Assembly (NCBI RefSeq): GCF_022919215.1
Contig: NZ_CP095046.1
Location: forward strand, 3,276,501-3,340,500
From: Hymenobacter cellulosilyticus
GTDB lineage: Bacteria > Bacteroidota > Bacteroidia > Cytophagales > Hymenobacteraceae
DNA length: 64,000 nucleotides
Direction of reading: 5' to 3'
Part shown: positions 45,303 through 53,887 of the stretch, piece by piece
How the letters are laid out: every line of letters begins with the position of its first letter
How positions within the stretch are numbered: position 1 is the first letter of the stretch
The notes under the pieces: model-generated
Seen by the model: the letters and a program-made list of their open reading frames with translations, nothing else
Told to the model about the DNA's origin: nothing
Database searches by the model: none
Program-made: the position numbers and the translations under genes

Positions 45303-45350
45303 TGTGACAACGTCTGTCACACTTTTTAGGAAAGAAATTAAAAGTGTGAC
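45303..45350. promoter_or_regulatory. Nested palindromes in the trpD-trpC gap
   Basis: TGTGACA-ACGTC-TGTCACA (45303-45321) overlaps a second inverted repeat GTCACACTTTT (45316-45326) / AAAAGTGTGAC (45340-45350). The shared GTGTGAC half-site appears three times. Could be an operator, an mRNA hairpin, or both. The gap between trpD and trpC is about 200 bp, much longer than the others in the operon. Confidence 0.5.
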
Positions 45351-45462
45351 GGAGACGGAACTTCACTAATAAGCGCTGGCCCGGTACCTTTTTCCTTTCT
45401 CAACGGTTCTACTTCCTCCTGCTTCAACTTTTGCCGCCTAAGCTTCGGCACCTCTTATACCT

Positions 45463-46295
45463 ATGAGTACTTCCCCACTACCGGTACCATTCTCGACAAA
45501 ATTGTGGCTCACAAGCGCCGTGAGGTGGCCGAGCGTCAGGATCTGGTGCCTGCCAAGCTGCTGGAACGCAGCTTGTACTTCCACAACCAGCCTTTGTCGT
45601 TGCGCAAGTATCTGCTGCGCGACGATTTGAGCGGCATCATCGCCGAGTTCAAGCGCAAGTCGCCAAGCAAGGGCTGGATCAACCAACACGCCCCGGTGGA
45701 GCGCACCACGTTGGGCTACATGCAGGCCGGGGCTTCGGCTTTGTCGGTGCTGACGGATGGGGAGTTTTTCGGCGGCAAGAACGAGGATCTGACCATTGCC
45801 CGGCGCTTTAACTACTGCCCGATTCTGCGCAAGGACTTCGTCGTTGACGAGTACCAGATTCTGGAAGCCAAGAGCATCGGTGCCGACGCCATCCTACTGA
45901 TTGCGGCCGTGCTAACGGCCGAGGAAGTATTGCGCTTCGGTCAGTTGGCCCGCAGCCTGGGTCTAGAAGTGCTGCTCGAAGTACACAACGCCGAAGAGTT
46001 GACCCGCACCCTGCACCCCGACGCGGTTAGCTTGGTGGGCGTCAACAACCGCAACCTGCACGACTTCTCGGTGAGCCTGGAAACCTCGAAAGAGCTGGCG
46101 GCGCAGATCCCTCAGGAATTTGTGAAGGTCACGGAAAGCGGGCTGACTTCGGCCGCCAATATTCTGGAGCTGCGCGAGGCCGGCTACCGGGGCTTCCTTA
46201 TCGGCGAAGCCTTTATGCGCAGCAGCCGCCCCGAAAAAGCCTGCTACAGCCTGGTGCAGGAACTCAACGCCACCGAGCCCATTACCTTGATTTAG
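45463..46295 (+). CDS. trpC: Indole-3-glycerol phosphate synthase (frame broken by one missing base)
   Basis: 277 residues after repair. Closes the indole ring in tryptophan synthesis. Signatures: IIAEFKRKSPSKGWI (catalytic Lys), ALSVLTDGEFFGG, ILRKDFVVDEYQI, VNNRNLHDFSVSL and TESGLTSAANI. The only ATG with a plausible N-terminus is at 45463 (MSTSP); the C run 45473-45476 must gain one C to join it to TTGTILDKIVAHKRREVAER. Fifth gene of the trp operon; trpF follows after 13 bp. Confidence 0.92.
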
Positions 46296-46308
46296 TCTGC
46301 TGCCGGTG

Positions 46309-46989
46309 ATGACCACGCCCACGTCCACATCTCCACTTGAAACTGCCGCTGCGCTGCGCATCAAAGTGTGCGGCATGCGGGAGGCGGCCAACGTGGCGGC
46401 CGTGGCGGCTTTGCAGCCCGACTTTCTGGGCTTCATCTTCTACCCTAAGTCGAAGCGCTACGTGGCCGAGGCCCTGGACGCGGAGCTACTCCGGCAACTG
46501 CCGGCCAGTTGCCGCAAGGTGGGCGTGTTCGTGGATGAAGCTCCGGCCGTGGTGCAGCAGCAAGTAGCCCGTTACAACTTGGATTTGGTACAGCTGCACG
46601 GCCACGAAACGCCCGCGCAATGTGCCGAATTGCAGGCCGCCGGCATTCCGGTTATCAAGGCTTTTGCCTTTGATGCCGACTTTGACTTTGAAACCCTGCG
46701 GCCCTACGCGCCCTATTGTGCCTACTTTCTCTTCGATACGAAAGGGGAGCAGCCGGGCGGCAACGGCACGACCTTCGACTGGAGTTTGCTGCAGCACTAC
46801 CCACTCGAGGTGCCTTATTTCCTGGCCGGTGGCCTCGACGAGCAGCACGCCGAAGCACTGGCAAAGCTGCACCTGCCCGGCCTCTACGCCGTGGATTTGA
46901 ATAGCCGCTTTGAAACCGAGCCCGGCCTGAAAGACGATGCCAAGCTGGCCCGCATGTTCAGAGGCCTGCGCCCGAATTTTACTCCTTAG
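46309..46989 (+). CDS. trpF: Phosphoribosylanthranilate isomerase
   Basis: A 226-residue beta/alpha-barrel isomerase. The catalytic Cys is in [15 protein letters not shown], the Asp in [28 protein letters not shown] and [14 protein letters not shown] give the phosphate-binding strands, and [15 protein letters not shown] is the C-terminal signature (usually VDVSSGVE). ATG at 46309 is preferred to the GTG at 46306. A 15-residue N-terminal extension precedes the first strand. Confidence 0.93.
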   Translation: MTTPTSTSPLETAAALRIKVCGMREAANVAAVAALQPDFLGFIFYPKSKRYVAEALDAELLRQLPASCRKVGVFVDEAPAVVQQQVARYNLDLVQLHGHETPAQCAELQAAGIPVIKAFAFDADFDFETLRPYAPYCAYFLFDTKGEQPGGNGTTFDWSLLQHYPLEVPYFLAGGLDEQHAEALAKLHLPGLYAVDLNSRFETEPGLKDDAKLARMFRGLRPNFTP

Positions 46990-47029
46990 ACTCAACTGCA
47001 GTGTAACGCTGCGCAACCCTGCGACACCT

Positions 47030-48235
47030 GTGAGTACGACCACCACTTCCCAGTTTCAACCCAACGCCCGCGGCTACTACGGCCAGTTCGGCGGCGCTTT
47101 TATTCCCGAAATGCTCTACCCCAACGTGGAAGAGCTGCGGGAGCAATACCTGCAAATCATGGCCGACCCGGAGTTTCAGGCCGAGTACCAGCAGCTCCTG
47201 CGCGACTACGTGGGCCGGCCCACCCCGCTATTTGAGGCCAAGCGGCTGTCGGCCCGCTATAATACCCGCATCTACCTCAAGCGCGAAGACCTCTGCCACA
47301 CCGGCGCCCACAAGGTTAACAACACCGTGGGGCAGATTCTGCTGGCTAAGCGCCTGGGCAAGACCCGCATCATCGCCGAAACCGGCGCTGGGCAGCACGG
47401 CGTAGCCACGGCCACCGTCTGCGCGTTGATGGGCATGGAGTGCATTGTCTACATGGGCAAAACCGACACTGAGCGGCAGAAGCCCAACGTGGAGCGCATG
47501 CGCCTGCTCGGGGCCAAAGTGGTGGCCGTAACCAGCGGCAGCCAAACCCTGAAGGACGCTACCAATGAGGCCATCCGCGACTGGATCAGCAACCCCGTCG
47601 ACACGCACTACATCATCGGCTCAGTGGTCGGCCCGCACCCGTACCCCGACTTGGTAGCCCGGCTGCAGTCGGTTATCAGCGAGGAAATGCGCAAGCAGCT
47701 GCTGGAGAAAGTAGGCCGCGAGCTGCCCGACTACGTGGTGGCCTGCGTAGGCGGCGGCTCGAATGCGGCCGGCGCGTTTTACCACTTCCTGGATGAGCCT
47801 TCGGTGCAGCTGGTAGCCGTGGAAGCGGCCGGACACGGGATTCACTCGGGCCATTCGGCCGCTACCTCGGTGCTGGGCACGCCCGGTATCATTCACGGCT
47901 CCCGCACCCTGCTCATGCAGGACGAGCACGGGCAGATTACCGAGCCCTACTCCATTTCCGCCGGCCTCGACTACCCCGGTATCGGTCCGCTGCACGCCTA
48001 TCTGGGCGCTTCGGGCCGGGCCCGGTTTATCAGCATCGAGGATGAGGAAGCACTGACGGCCGTGGCCGAATGTAGCCGCCTCGAAGGCATCATTCCGGCC
48101 CTGGAGACGGCCCACGCCCTGGCCGCATTGGGCCAGCTCGGTGCCGGCCCCGACGACGTGGTGGTCATCAACCTTTCCGGCCGCGGCGACAAGGACCTGG
48201 AAACCTACATGAAGTACGCCGACAAGCTTAAGTAA
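47030..48235 (+). CDS. trpB: Tryptophan synthase beta chain
   Basis: A 401-residue PLP enzyme that makes tryptophan from indole and serine. Signatures: [22 protein letters not shown] at the start, [20 protein letters not shown] (the PLP Lys in HKVNN), [32 protein letters not shown] (phosphate loop) and [13 protein letters not shown]. The start is GTG at 47030, giving [18 protein letters not shown]; no ATG fits. The next gene begins 2 bp after the stop. Confidence 0.95.
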   Translation: MSTTTTSQFQPNARGYYGQFGGAFIPEMLYPNVEELREQYLQIMADPEFQAEYQQLLRDYVGRPTPLFEAKRLSARYNTRIYLKREDLCHTGAHKVNNTVGQILLAKRLGKTRIIAETGAGQHGVATATVCALMGMECIVYMGKTDTERQKPNVERMRLLGAKVVAVTSGSQTLKDATNEAIRDWISNPVDTHYIIGSVVGPHPYPDLVARLQSVISEEMRKQLLEKVGRELPDYVVACVGGGSNAAGAFYHFLDEPSVQLVAVEAAGHGIHSGHSAATSVLGTPGIIHGSRTLLMQDEHGQITEPYSISAGLDYPGIGPLHAYLGASGRARFISIEDEEALTAVAECSRLEGIIPALETAHALAALGQLGAGPDDVVVINLSGRGDKDLETYMKYADKLK

Positions 48236-48237
48236 TC

Positions 48238-49019
48238 ATGCCCAACCGTATCCAAGAAGCCTTTGCCAAGAAAGGCCAGAACCTGCTCAACGTGTACTTC
48301 ACGGCCGGCTACCCCAAGCTGCACGACACTATTCCGCTCATCGAAGCCCTGACCGAAGCCGGTGCCGACCTCATCGAAATCGGCATGCCGTTTTCCGACC
48401 CGCTGGCCGATGGTCCGGTGATTCAGCAGAGCAGCACAGTGGCGCTGGCCAACGGCATGAACCTCTACGTGCTGTTTGAGCAGCTCCGGGACGTGCGCGC
48501 CAAGGTGCCCGACACCCCGCTGCTGCTCATGGGCTACCTCAACCCGATTATGCAGTTCGGCATGGAGAAATTCTGCCAGGCAGCGGCCGAGGCCGGTGTC
48601 GACGGCCTGATTCTGCCCGACCTGCCCTTGGCCGAGTACGAGGAAGAATATCAGAGCATTTTCAAAAAGTACGGTTTACAGCCCGTGTTTCTGATTACGC
48701 CCCAGACTGCGCCCGAGCGAATCAAACACATGGACACGCTCACCGACGCTTTCCTGTACCTGGTGTCGGGTCCCGGCACTACGGGTGGGGCCAACACCCA
48801 GGCCGAGGGCGTGCAGGAAGCCTACTTCGAGCGGATTGCCGGCATGAATCTGCGCAACCCCCGCCTCATCGGCTTTGGCATCGGCGACAAGGCCTCGTTC
48901 CAGCGGGCCGCTGGCCACGCCCACGGCGCCATCATCGGCTCGGCCTTTATCCGGGCCCTGGAAGATGCCCCGATGCCCCGGCTGCGGCTAAGCAGTTCGT
49001 TTCTTCCATTCTCCACTGA
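48238..49019 (+). CDS. trpA: Tryptophan synthase alpha chain (frame broken by one missing base)
   Basis: 260 residues after repair. Releases indole from indole-3-glycerol phosphate and channels it to TrpB. Signatures: VYFTAGYPKLHDTIPLIEAL, ADLIEIGMPFSDPLADGPVIQ (catalytic Glu), GVDGLILPDLPLAEYEEE (catalytic Asp), YLVSGPGTTGGANTQ and GFGIGDKASF. The frame shifts at the C run 48968-48971; adding one C gives APDAPAAAKQFVSSILH and a stop at 49017-49019, a normal TrpA length and ending. Without the repair the frame runs on into a repeat. Last trp gene. Confidence 0.92.
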
Positions 49020-49042
49020 TTCTCCCCATTCAAATATTCCGC

Positions 49043-49130
49043 CTGTCATCCTGAGCTTGCGAAGGACCTTCGGCTAGTAGGACCACTTGTTCTAGCTTAA
49101 TAAGGTTTATCGCTTTGCTCAGAATGACAG
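49043..49130. repeat. Degenerate palindromic repeat between trpA and aroF
   Basis: CTGTCATCCTGAGC ... GCTCAGAATGACAG ends and GCGAAGGACCTT / ATAAGGTTTATCGC arms match the elements around the alpha/beta hydrolase gene, with more mismatches in the right arm. Confidence 0.8.
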
Positions 49131-49153
49131 AATAAAAGTAGGGCAACCACCGC

Positions 49154-50167
49154 ATGATAATTCAACTCGAAAAGAACATTTCGGCCGAACAGAAAGCCGA
49201 CATTATTGCCCGCGTCAAGGACGCCAAGTTCAAGGTTACCGAAGTCGACACCCAGCGGGCCAGCTACTTAGTGGGCACTGGCAAGGCCGAAGTAGACCTA
49301 CGCACCCTGGGCCAGCTGCCCGGCATCCTGGACATTCACCGCGTGTCGGATGAGTACAAGCTGGTGAGCCGCAAGTGGCGGGTGCGTCCCACCGTGCTCG
49401 ACCTCGGCGACGGAGTACGCATCGGGGAGGGGAGCTTGAGCATTGCCGCCGGCCCCTGCAGCATCGAGAGTGAGGCCCAGATGGAGAAAATCATGCAGCA
49501 CCTCGTCGACAACGACGTGCGCCTGATGCGCGGGGGCGTGTTCAAGCCCCGCTCGTCGCCCTACTCGTTTCGTGGCCTGGGCATGGAAGGGCTCAAGCTG
49601 TTTCACCAGATGGCCCGGGCCCGCGGCATCAAAATCGTGACTGAGGTTATGCAGGTCTCGCAGGTCGAGGAAATGCACGACTATGTGGACGTGTTCCAGG
49701 TCGGGGCCCGCAACACCCAGAACTTCAACCTGCTCGACGCCCTGGGCGGAGTAGATAAGCCCGTGCTCATCAAGCGCGGCATTTCGGGCACCATCGAGGA
49801 GCTCTTGTCGTCGGCTGAGTACGTGTTTTCGGGCGGCAACGAAAAGCTGATTCTCTGCGAGCGGGGCATCCGGACCTTCGAAACGGCCTCGCGCAATACC
49901 CTGGATCTGAACGCTGTGCCGATTCTGAAGGAGAAAACCCACCTGCCCGTAGTAGTCGACCCCTCGCACGGTATCGGCATCCGCGACTATGTGCCTACTA
50001 TGGCTTTGGCCGGGGTAATGGCCGGCGCCGACGGCATTCTCTACGAAGCCCACGAGAAGCCCGAAGAAGCCGCTTCCGACGGAGCCCAGACCCTGAATTT
50101 TCAGGAGTCGGAGCGCCTGATCCGCAACCTGCGCAAAGTGTACGCCCTGCGCCAGGAGCTGGAGTAG
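49154..50167 (+). CDS. aroF: 3-deoxy-7-phosphoheptulonate (DAHP) synthase, AroF/AroA(beta) type
   Basis: A 337-residue enzyme that starts the shikimate pathway from phosphoenolpyruvate and erythrose 4-phosphate. It has the N-terminal ferredoxin-like domain of this type (MIIQLEKNISAEQKADII, about 75 residues) and the barrel signatures LSIAAGPCSIESEAQM, RGGVFKPRSSPYSFRGLG, VDVFQVGARNTQNF, LIKRGISGTIEELL and VVVDPSHGIGIRDYV. Directly downstream of trpA on the same strand, it supplies the precursor of chorismate, which TrpE uses; the palindrome at 49043 lies between. Confidence 0.94.
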   Translation: MIIQLEKNISAEQKADIIARVKDAKFKVTEVDTQRASYLVGTGKAEVDLRTLGQLPGILDIHRVSDEYKLVSRKWRVRPTVLDLGDGVRIGEGSLSIAAGPCSIESEAQMEKIMQHLVDNDVRLMRGGVFKPRSSPYSFRGLGMEGLKLFHQMARARGIKIVTEVMQVSQVEEMHDYVDVFQVGARNTQNFNLLDALGGVDKPVLIKRGISGTIEELLSSAEYVFSGGNEKLILCERGIRTFETASRNTLDLNAVPILKEKTHLPVVVDPSHGIGIRDYVPTMALAGVMAGADGILYEAHEKPEEAASDGAQTLNFQESERLIRNLRKVYALRQELE

Positions 50168-50217
50168 CCACCAGCTTTTCGGTGAGCAGTTCTTAGTTGT
50201 TGGTTTTTTAGTTGTTA

Positions 50218-50268
50218 GTTGAGCCAAATCCGGCTGCTACCCGCGGGTAGGGCCGGGTTTGGCTCAAC
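50218..50268. terminator. Hairpin after aroF
   Basis: GTTGAGCCAAATCCGGC / GCCGGGTTTGGCTCAAC form a 17-bp stem with one mismatch. No T run follows on the plus strand; it may end the operon or protect the mRNA. Just before it is a direct repeat TTAGTTGTT. Confidence 0.6.
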
Positions 50269-50285
50269 TACGTATCAGCCCGGCT

Positions 50286-51579
50286 ATGCCCTTCACCTTC
50301 AGCGTTTACAGCGGGTTGCTGCTGCCTTTCTTTGTGCAGGGCGCGGTGGTGAGTGGGTACTGCTGGGGCGCAGCCGGCACTTTGGCAGCGCGGCCGACGC
50401 CTGGCTGGCTTTGCTGCTGGTGCTGCACACGCTGCGCTTGGCCCAGTGGATGCTGGGCTTCGCGGGCTGGTACGACTCCCACGACGCCTTTTCGACGTTT
50501 ATGTTTTACTTCCCGTTCAGCAACTGGCTGGCGGTAGGGCCGGCGTTGTATTTCTACTTCCGCAGCCTGACCAACCAGGAGTTCCGGTTTGGGCGCCGGC
50601 ACTGGTGGCCCCTGACCCCGGCTCTGGCCTACCTGGCGTTCCGGCTCGGCGTGTTTATCTACGATATTGGTTGGTGGCACTGGCTGCAGGGCCAACGGTT
50701 GCCGGCTCACTTCGGCACCAAAGGGCCGCTGGCTCAGTACCTCAACGAGCTGCCGCTGAACTACTTTCTGGACACTGCTAGCTACTTGCTCATTGGCTTT
50801 TACGCCCTGCGCACTCTGCGCGAGTACCGCGCCTACGCTCGCTACCTTAACGACAACTTCTCCGATACCGACCAGATTCGGTTCCGCTGGCTGCGCAACG
50901 TGTTGGTAGCTGTGCTGGTTGGTACGGCCGTAACGCTGGTTTTTGGGTTGGTAAACAGCTTTGTGAGTCCGCTGAACTACTACGAAGAGTGGTACGATTA
51001 TCTGTTTACGGGCCTGCTGATTTATTACCTGAGCATTGCCGGTCTGCTTACCGGCCACCAGCTAGCTGGTCTGCGCTTTCAGCCGGCCACCGACAGCAAC
51101 TTGCCCCCAGCCCTGCACCCGAGCCGGAGCAGGGGAGTCATCTGGAACTGCCGTTGCCGAGCCACTCCACCCGACTTTCGCCGGCCACGGCGGCCGAAGT
51201 GAAAGCTGCGGAACCACTGCCCGCGCCGGCCATCGATGCGGAGTTGTCCCGCTGGACCATCCGCCTGCTGAGCCACATGCAAATTGCCCAGCCCTACCTG
51301 GCGCCCGAGCTGACTTTGGGAGAGCTGGCCGCTCAGTTGCGCACTAACACGTCTTGGTTGTCGCGGGTGATTAATGCAGGATGCGGCAAAAACTTCAATG
51401 ACTTTATCAACGAATACCGGGTGCAGGAAGCCGAAGCCCGGCTGCGCGACCCGCAGTTCCGGCACTACACCTTGCTGGCCGTGGCCCTGGAGGCTGGGTT
51501 CAACTCCAAGTCGACTTTCAACCGCGTCTTTAAAAAGTTGCGGGGTATTACGCCGGGAGAGGTAAATCGGTTGGAATAG
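50286..51579 (+). CDS. Membrane-bound AraC-type regulator (two missing bases)
   Basis: 431 residues after repair. The N-terminal part has about seven hydrophobic helices (MPFTFSVYSGLLLPFFVQG; WLALLLVLHTLRLAQWMLGFAGW; MFYFPFSNWLAVGPALYFYFRSLTN), as in 7TM-linked regulators of Bacteroidota. The C-terminal part is an AraC DNA-binding domain (LTLGELAAQLRTNTSWLSRVINAGCGKNFNDFINEYRVQEA ... VALEAGFNSKSTFNRVFKKL, split here in two helix-turn-helix units). The frame is lost at 50355-50357 and at 51104-51108; one G and one C restore it. It should sense an envelope or external signal and control unknown targets. Confidence 0.8.
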
Positions 51580-51692
51580 GGGCGTAGGGGTGCCAAACTA
51601 TGTATTGGGACGTCCCAGGCTGTAAATCGGGGCGAGTGGGGCTACTGAGGCAGGTTCCTTTGGGACATTGTTTCACCTCAATTCCCTCTGCC

Positions 51693-52082
51693 ATGCGTTT
51701 CCGATTTCTCCTGCGCTCTCTGTCTGTACTAAGTCTGTTCTTGCTTAGCAGGACCATGTCTTACTGCTGGGCTAGTCTCAACTCCGACCTGTTTATTCAG
51801 CCCGGCAAGCAGTTTGCTCTGGGTGGCGGGCAGCCCGGGGCCTTCCGCGTGGTGGCCCGCAACGTGGGCAAAGTGGCCGTCGAGTTCAAGGAGCGGCCCC
51901 GGGGCGGCGGTATCTTTGGCCGCGCCACCCTGCAGCCCGGCCAAGCCGCTACACTGCGCTACATGGCCGGGTCCACGGCGGTGCTGCTCAATGGCTCAGC
52001 GCAGACCACAGCCAACGTGAAGCTGCGCGTCACCGGCGACACGAACCTGCGCATGAACTACGAACCCAACGGCCAACAGTAA
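51693..52082 (+). CDS. Hypothetical exported protein
   Basis: A 129-residue protein with an N-terminal signal (FLLRSLSVLSLFLLS) and a beta-rich body: FIQPGKQFALGGGQPGAFRVVARN, GGGIFGRATLQPGQAATLRY and a C-terminal KLRVTGDTNLRMNYEPNG. The repeated strand pattern resembles a small beta-sandwich. No family recognised. The ATG at 51693 begins the signal. The next gene, also a secreted orphan, starts 6 bp after its stop, so they form a pair. Confidence 0.65.
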   Translation: MRFRFLLRSLSVLSLFLLSRTMSYCWASLNSDLFIQPGKQFALGGGQPGAFRVVARNVGKVAVEFKERPRGGGIFGRATLQPGQAATLRYMAGSTAVLLNGSAQTTANVKLRVTGDTNLRMNYEPNGQQ

Positions 52083-52088
52083 CCGCTC

Positions 52089-52697
52089 ATGTTTCGCGCT
52101 ATGAAAAAGTCATTGTTGGGTGCTGAATTCTGGCCTACTCCCGCCGTCACTATCCTGTTTCTGTCTGCCGCGTTACTGCTGGGGGCCTGCTTTCCTGCCT
52201 TGGCCCAGAGCGCTCCAGCGGGAGTAACCTTGCCGCAGCTGTACCCGCTGACTCAAGCCTGGCAGGGAAGCTTAACGTACCTGGATTACCGTTCCCAGAA
52301 GCTTGTCACGCTGCCAACCCACATGAACGGCCGGCAGCTAGCACCCCGGCAGCTGTTGCTTGACTTCTCGTACCGGGAACCCAACGGGCAGCAGGTAGCA
52401 GGCACCGACACGCTGGAGCTGTCGGCCGATGGGCAAACCATTAGTTGGGACGGAACAACGCTGCGGGTAACTCAAAATACTGCGCTATTCGCTGCCGGCG
52501 GGCAAAGCTGGCAGCTTGTGTTGGAAGGAGCAGGCCAGGACAACGGCAAAAATTGCCTGATTCGTAAAACGGTGGAGTATAACGCCAAGCAACTGATTGT
52601 CAGAAAAGAAGTTAAATATGCCCAGGAGCAAGCGTTTTTAACCAGGAATACCTACACCTTCCAAAAAAATTACCCTACCTCCCAGCAGCAACCATAA
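52089..52697 (+). CDS. Hypothetical exported protein
   Basis: A 202-residue protein with a long signal (ILFLSAALLLGACFPALAQ). The mature part is mostly beta: LPQLYPLTQAWQGSLTYLDYRS, an SADGQTISWDGTTL hairpin and KTVEYNAKQLIVRKEVKYAQ. It resembles small Bacteroidota secreted proteins of unknown function. Start is 52089 or the MKKSLL Met at 52101. The Cys at LLLGAC could be a lipid anchor, but the ALAQ cleavage motif after it argues for ordinary signal cleavage. Confidence 0.65.
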   Translation: MFRAMKKSLLGAEFWPTPAVTILFLSAALLLGACFPALAQSAPAGVTLPQLYPLTQAWQGSLTYLDYRSQKLVTLPTHMNGRQLAPRQLLLDFSYREPNGQQVAGTDTLELSADGQTISWDGTTLRVTQNTALFAAGGQSWQLVLEGAGQDNGKNCLIRKTVEYNAKQLIVRKEVKYAQEQAFLTRNTYTFQKNYPTSQQQP

Positions 52698-52885
52698 TTC
52701 TGCCAGCTGATGTCTTTTGCATTTGTATACCATTTCATATTGAGGGGTATTTCTCAGTAAATACGATAAAATACTAAAATATGCCCCTATTTATAAGGGG
52801 GTATTTGGTGTAATAGTGTTGTGTTATTTCATAGGGGCTTAGAAAAATATGGCTTCATGGTATACAACCTATTTTTATTCTTCTA
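52698..52885. other. AT-rich gap before the phenylalanine hydroxylase promoter
   Basis: About 190 bp, clearly AT-rich, with a small GCCCCTA/TAAGGGGG-type hairpin near 52783-52805. No gene is visible. Confidence 0.5.
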
Positions 52886-52893
52886 TATATTTG
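52886..52893 (+). promoter_or_regulatory. TAnnTTTG -7 element ahead of the phenylalanine hydroxylase leader
   Basis: TATATTTG matches the consensus and lies 8 bp before the ATG of a 28-codon frame (52902-52988) and 127 bp before the terminator hairpin at 53020. Confidence 0.55.
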
Positions 52894-52901
52894 CATTCAG
52901 T

Positions 52902-52988
52902 ATGATAAACCAAACCGCGAAATGCTTCTGCCTAAATATTCGTCCTGTGATGGACGGAGTCGGGCCATTTTGCCGGTACGGAAGCTAG
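52902..52988 (+). CDS. Possible 28-residue leader peptide
   Basis: A short frame MINQTAKCFCLNIRPVMDG, then VGPFCRYGS and stop. It starts just after the predicted transcription start and its codons run through the antiterminator arm at 52956-52966. It holds two Phe codons and one Tyr codon but no run of either. Coding status is uncertain. Confidence 0.35.
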   Translation: MINQTAKCFCLNIRPVMDGVGPFCRYGS

Positions 52989-53056
52989 AAGCTCATGCTA
53001 CTAACCCTCTGAAAACCACAAAGGCCCGACTCCTCCCAGGAATCGGGCCTTTTTTT
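52956..53056 (+). promoter_or_regulatory. Probable attenuator of the phenylalanine hydroxylase gene
   Basis: Arm A GGAGTCGGGCC (52956-52966) is a perfect 11-bp complement of arm B GGCCCGACTCC (53023-53033). Arm B also forms a terminator with TCGGGCC (53043-53049), stem AAAGGCCCGA / TCGGGCCTTT and a T7 run ending one base before the start codon at 53057. The two folds exclude each other, and a promoter motif lies upstream. Confidence 0.65.
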
Positions 53057-53800
53057 ATGCCTCTCGTCATGGTAACACAGCACTACGACCGGTACACCAC
53101 CCAGGACCATCTGGTTTGGAAGGTATTGTTTGACCGCCAGACGGCCTTGCTGCACAAACGCGCCGCCCAGGCTTTTGAGCAGGGCCTGAGCCAGTCGGGT
53201 TTGCACCGCAATGCCCTGCCGCGCTTCGAGGACGTGAGCAAGCGCCTGCAGAAAGCAACCGGCTGGCAGCTGGAGCCCGTGTCGGGTATGCTCGATGATG
53301 CTACCTTCTTCGGGTTGCTGGCCGAGCGTAAATTTCCGGCCACGGTCTGGATCCGGTCCATGGCGCAGTTCGACTTCGTGCAGGAGCCTGACCTGTTTCA
53401 CGGCGTATTCGGCCACGTGCCTCTGCTGATGGACCAGGCCTTTGCCGATTTTCTGCATTTCCTGGGCCGGGTGGCCGCTCAGCACCTGCACGATGCCGCA
53501 GCCTTGGCCCGTCTGGAACGCCTTTACGGCTTCACGGTGCAGTTTGGTCTGGTGCAGGAAGCCGGGGCCACCCGCATGTACGGCGCCGGCCTGCTGTCGT
53601 CGTCGGGCGAAATCCACCATTGCATTGCCGACGAGAGCACCCGCCGTCCTTTCGACTTGGCCACGGTACTGCACACGCCCTACAGCGAAGCCCAGCTTCA
53701 GGAGCACTACTTCGTGCTCAACGGCTGGGAGCAGCTTACCGAAAGCGTCGCCGAGCTGGCCGCTATTCTGTCGAGCGGCTGGGAGCTGCAGCCGGCGTAG
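53057..53800 (+). CDS. phhA: Phenylalanine 4-hydroxylase
   Basis: A 247-residue monomeric bacterial aromatic amino acid hydroxylase that turns phenylalanine into tyrosine using a pterin cofactor and iron. The iron site is PDLFHGVFGHVPLLMD (two His) with Glu in the later EAGATRMYGAGLLSSSGEI stretch; VWIRSMAQFDFVQEPD leads into it. It lacks the regulatory ACT domain of animal enzymes, as expected. The start is ATG 53057 or 53069 (MVTQHYDRY). It lies directly after the probable attenuator terminator, so transcription must pass that site. A pterin-recycling partner (PhhB) is not adjacent. Confidence 0.9.
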   Translation: MPLVMVTQHYDRYTTQDHLVWKVLFDRQTALLHKRAAQAFEQGLSQSGLHRNALPRFEDVSKRLQKATGWQLEPVSGMLDDATFFGLLAERKFPATVWIRSMAQFDFVQEPDLFHGVFGHVPLLMDQAFADFLHFLGRVAAQHLHDAAALARLERLYGFTVQFGLVQEAGATRMYGAGLLSSSGEIHHCIADESTRRPFDLATVLHTPYSEAQLQEHYFVLNGWEQLTESVAELAAILSSGWELQPA

Positions 53801-53822
53801 GGGCTTTTGAGTAGACCTGAGT

Positions 53823-53869
53823 CCAAAAAGAAACAGCCACTCCCGTCGGGAGTGGCTGTTTCTTTTTGG
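53823..53869. terminator. Bidirectional terminator
   Basis: A perfect 22-bp stem (arms 53823-53844 and 53848-53869) with a GTC loop between the convergent phhA and dienelactone hydrolase genes. Confidence 0.9.
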
Positions 53870-53887
53870 GCAGTTGTGCGCAGTTGG

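Noticed and set aside
42082..49019. Interpretation of the trp operon as decaying pseudogenes
   Set aside because: All four breaks are single-base losses in C runs, the rest of each gene is perfectly conserved, and the same error type occurs in pyc, susC and others. Sequence error is the simpler reading.
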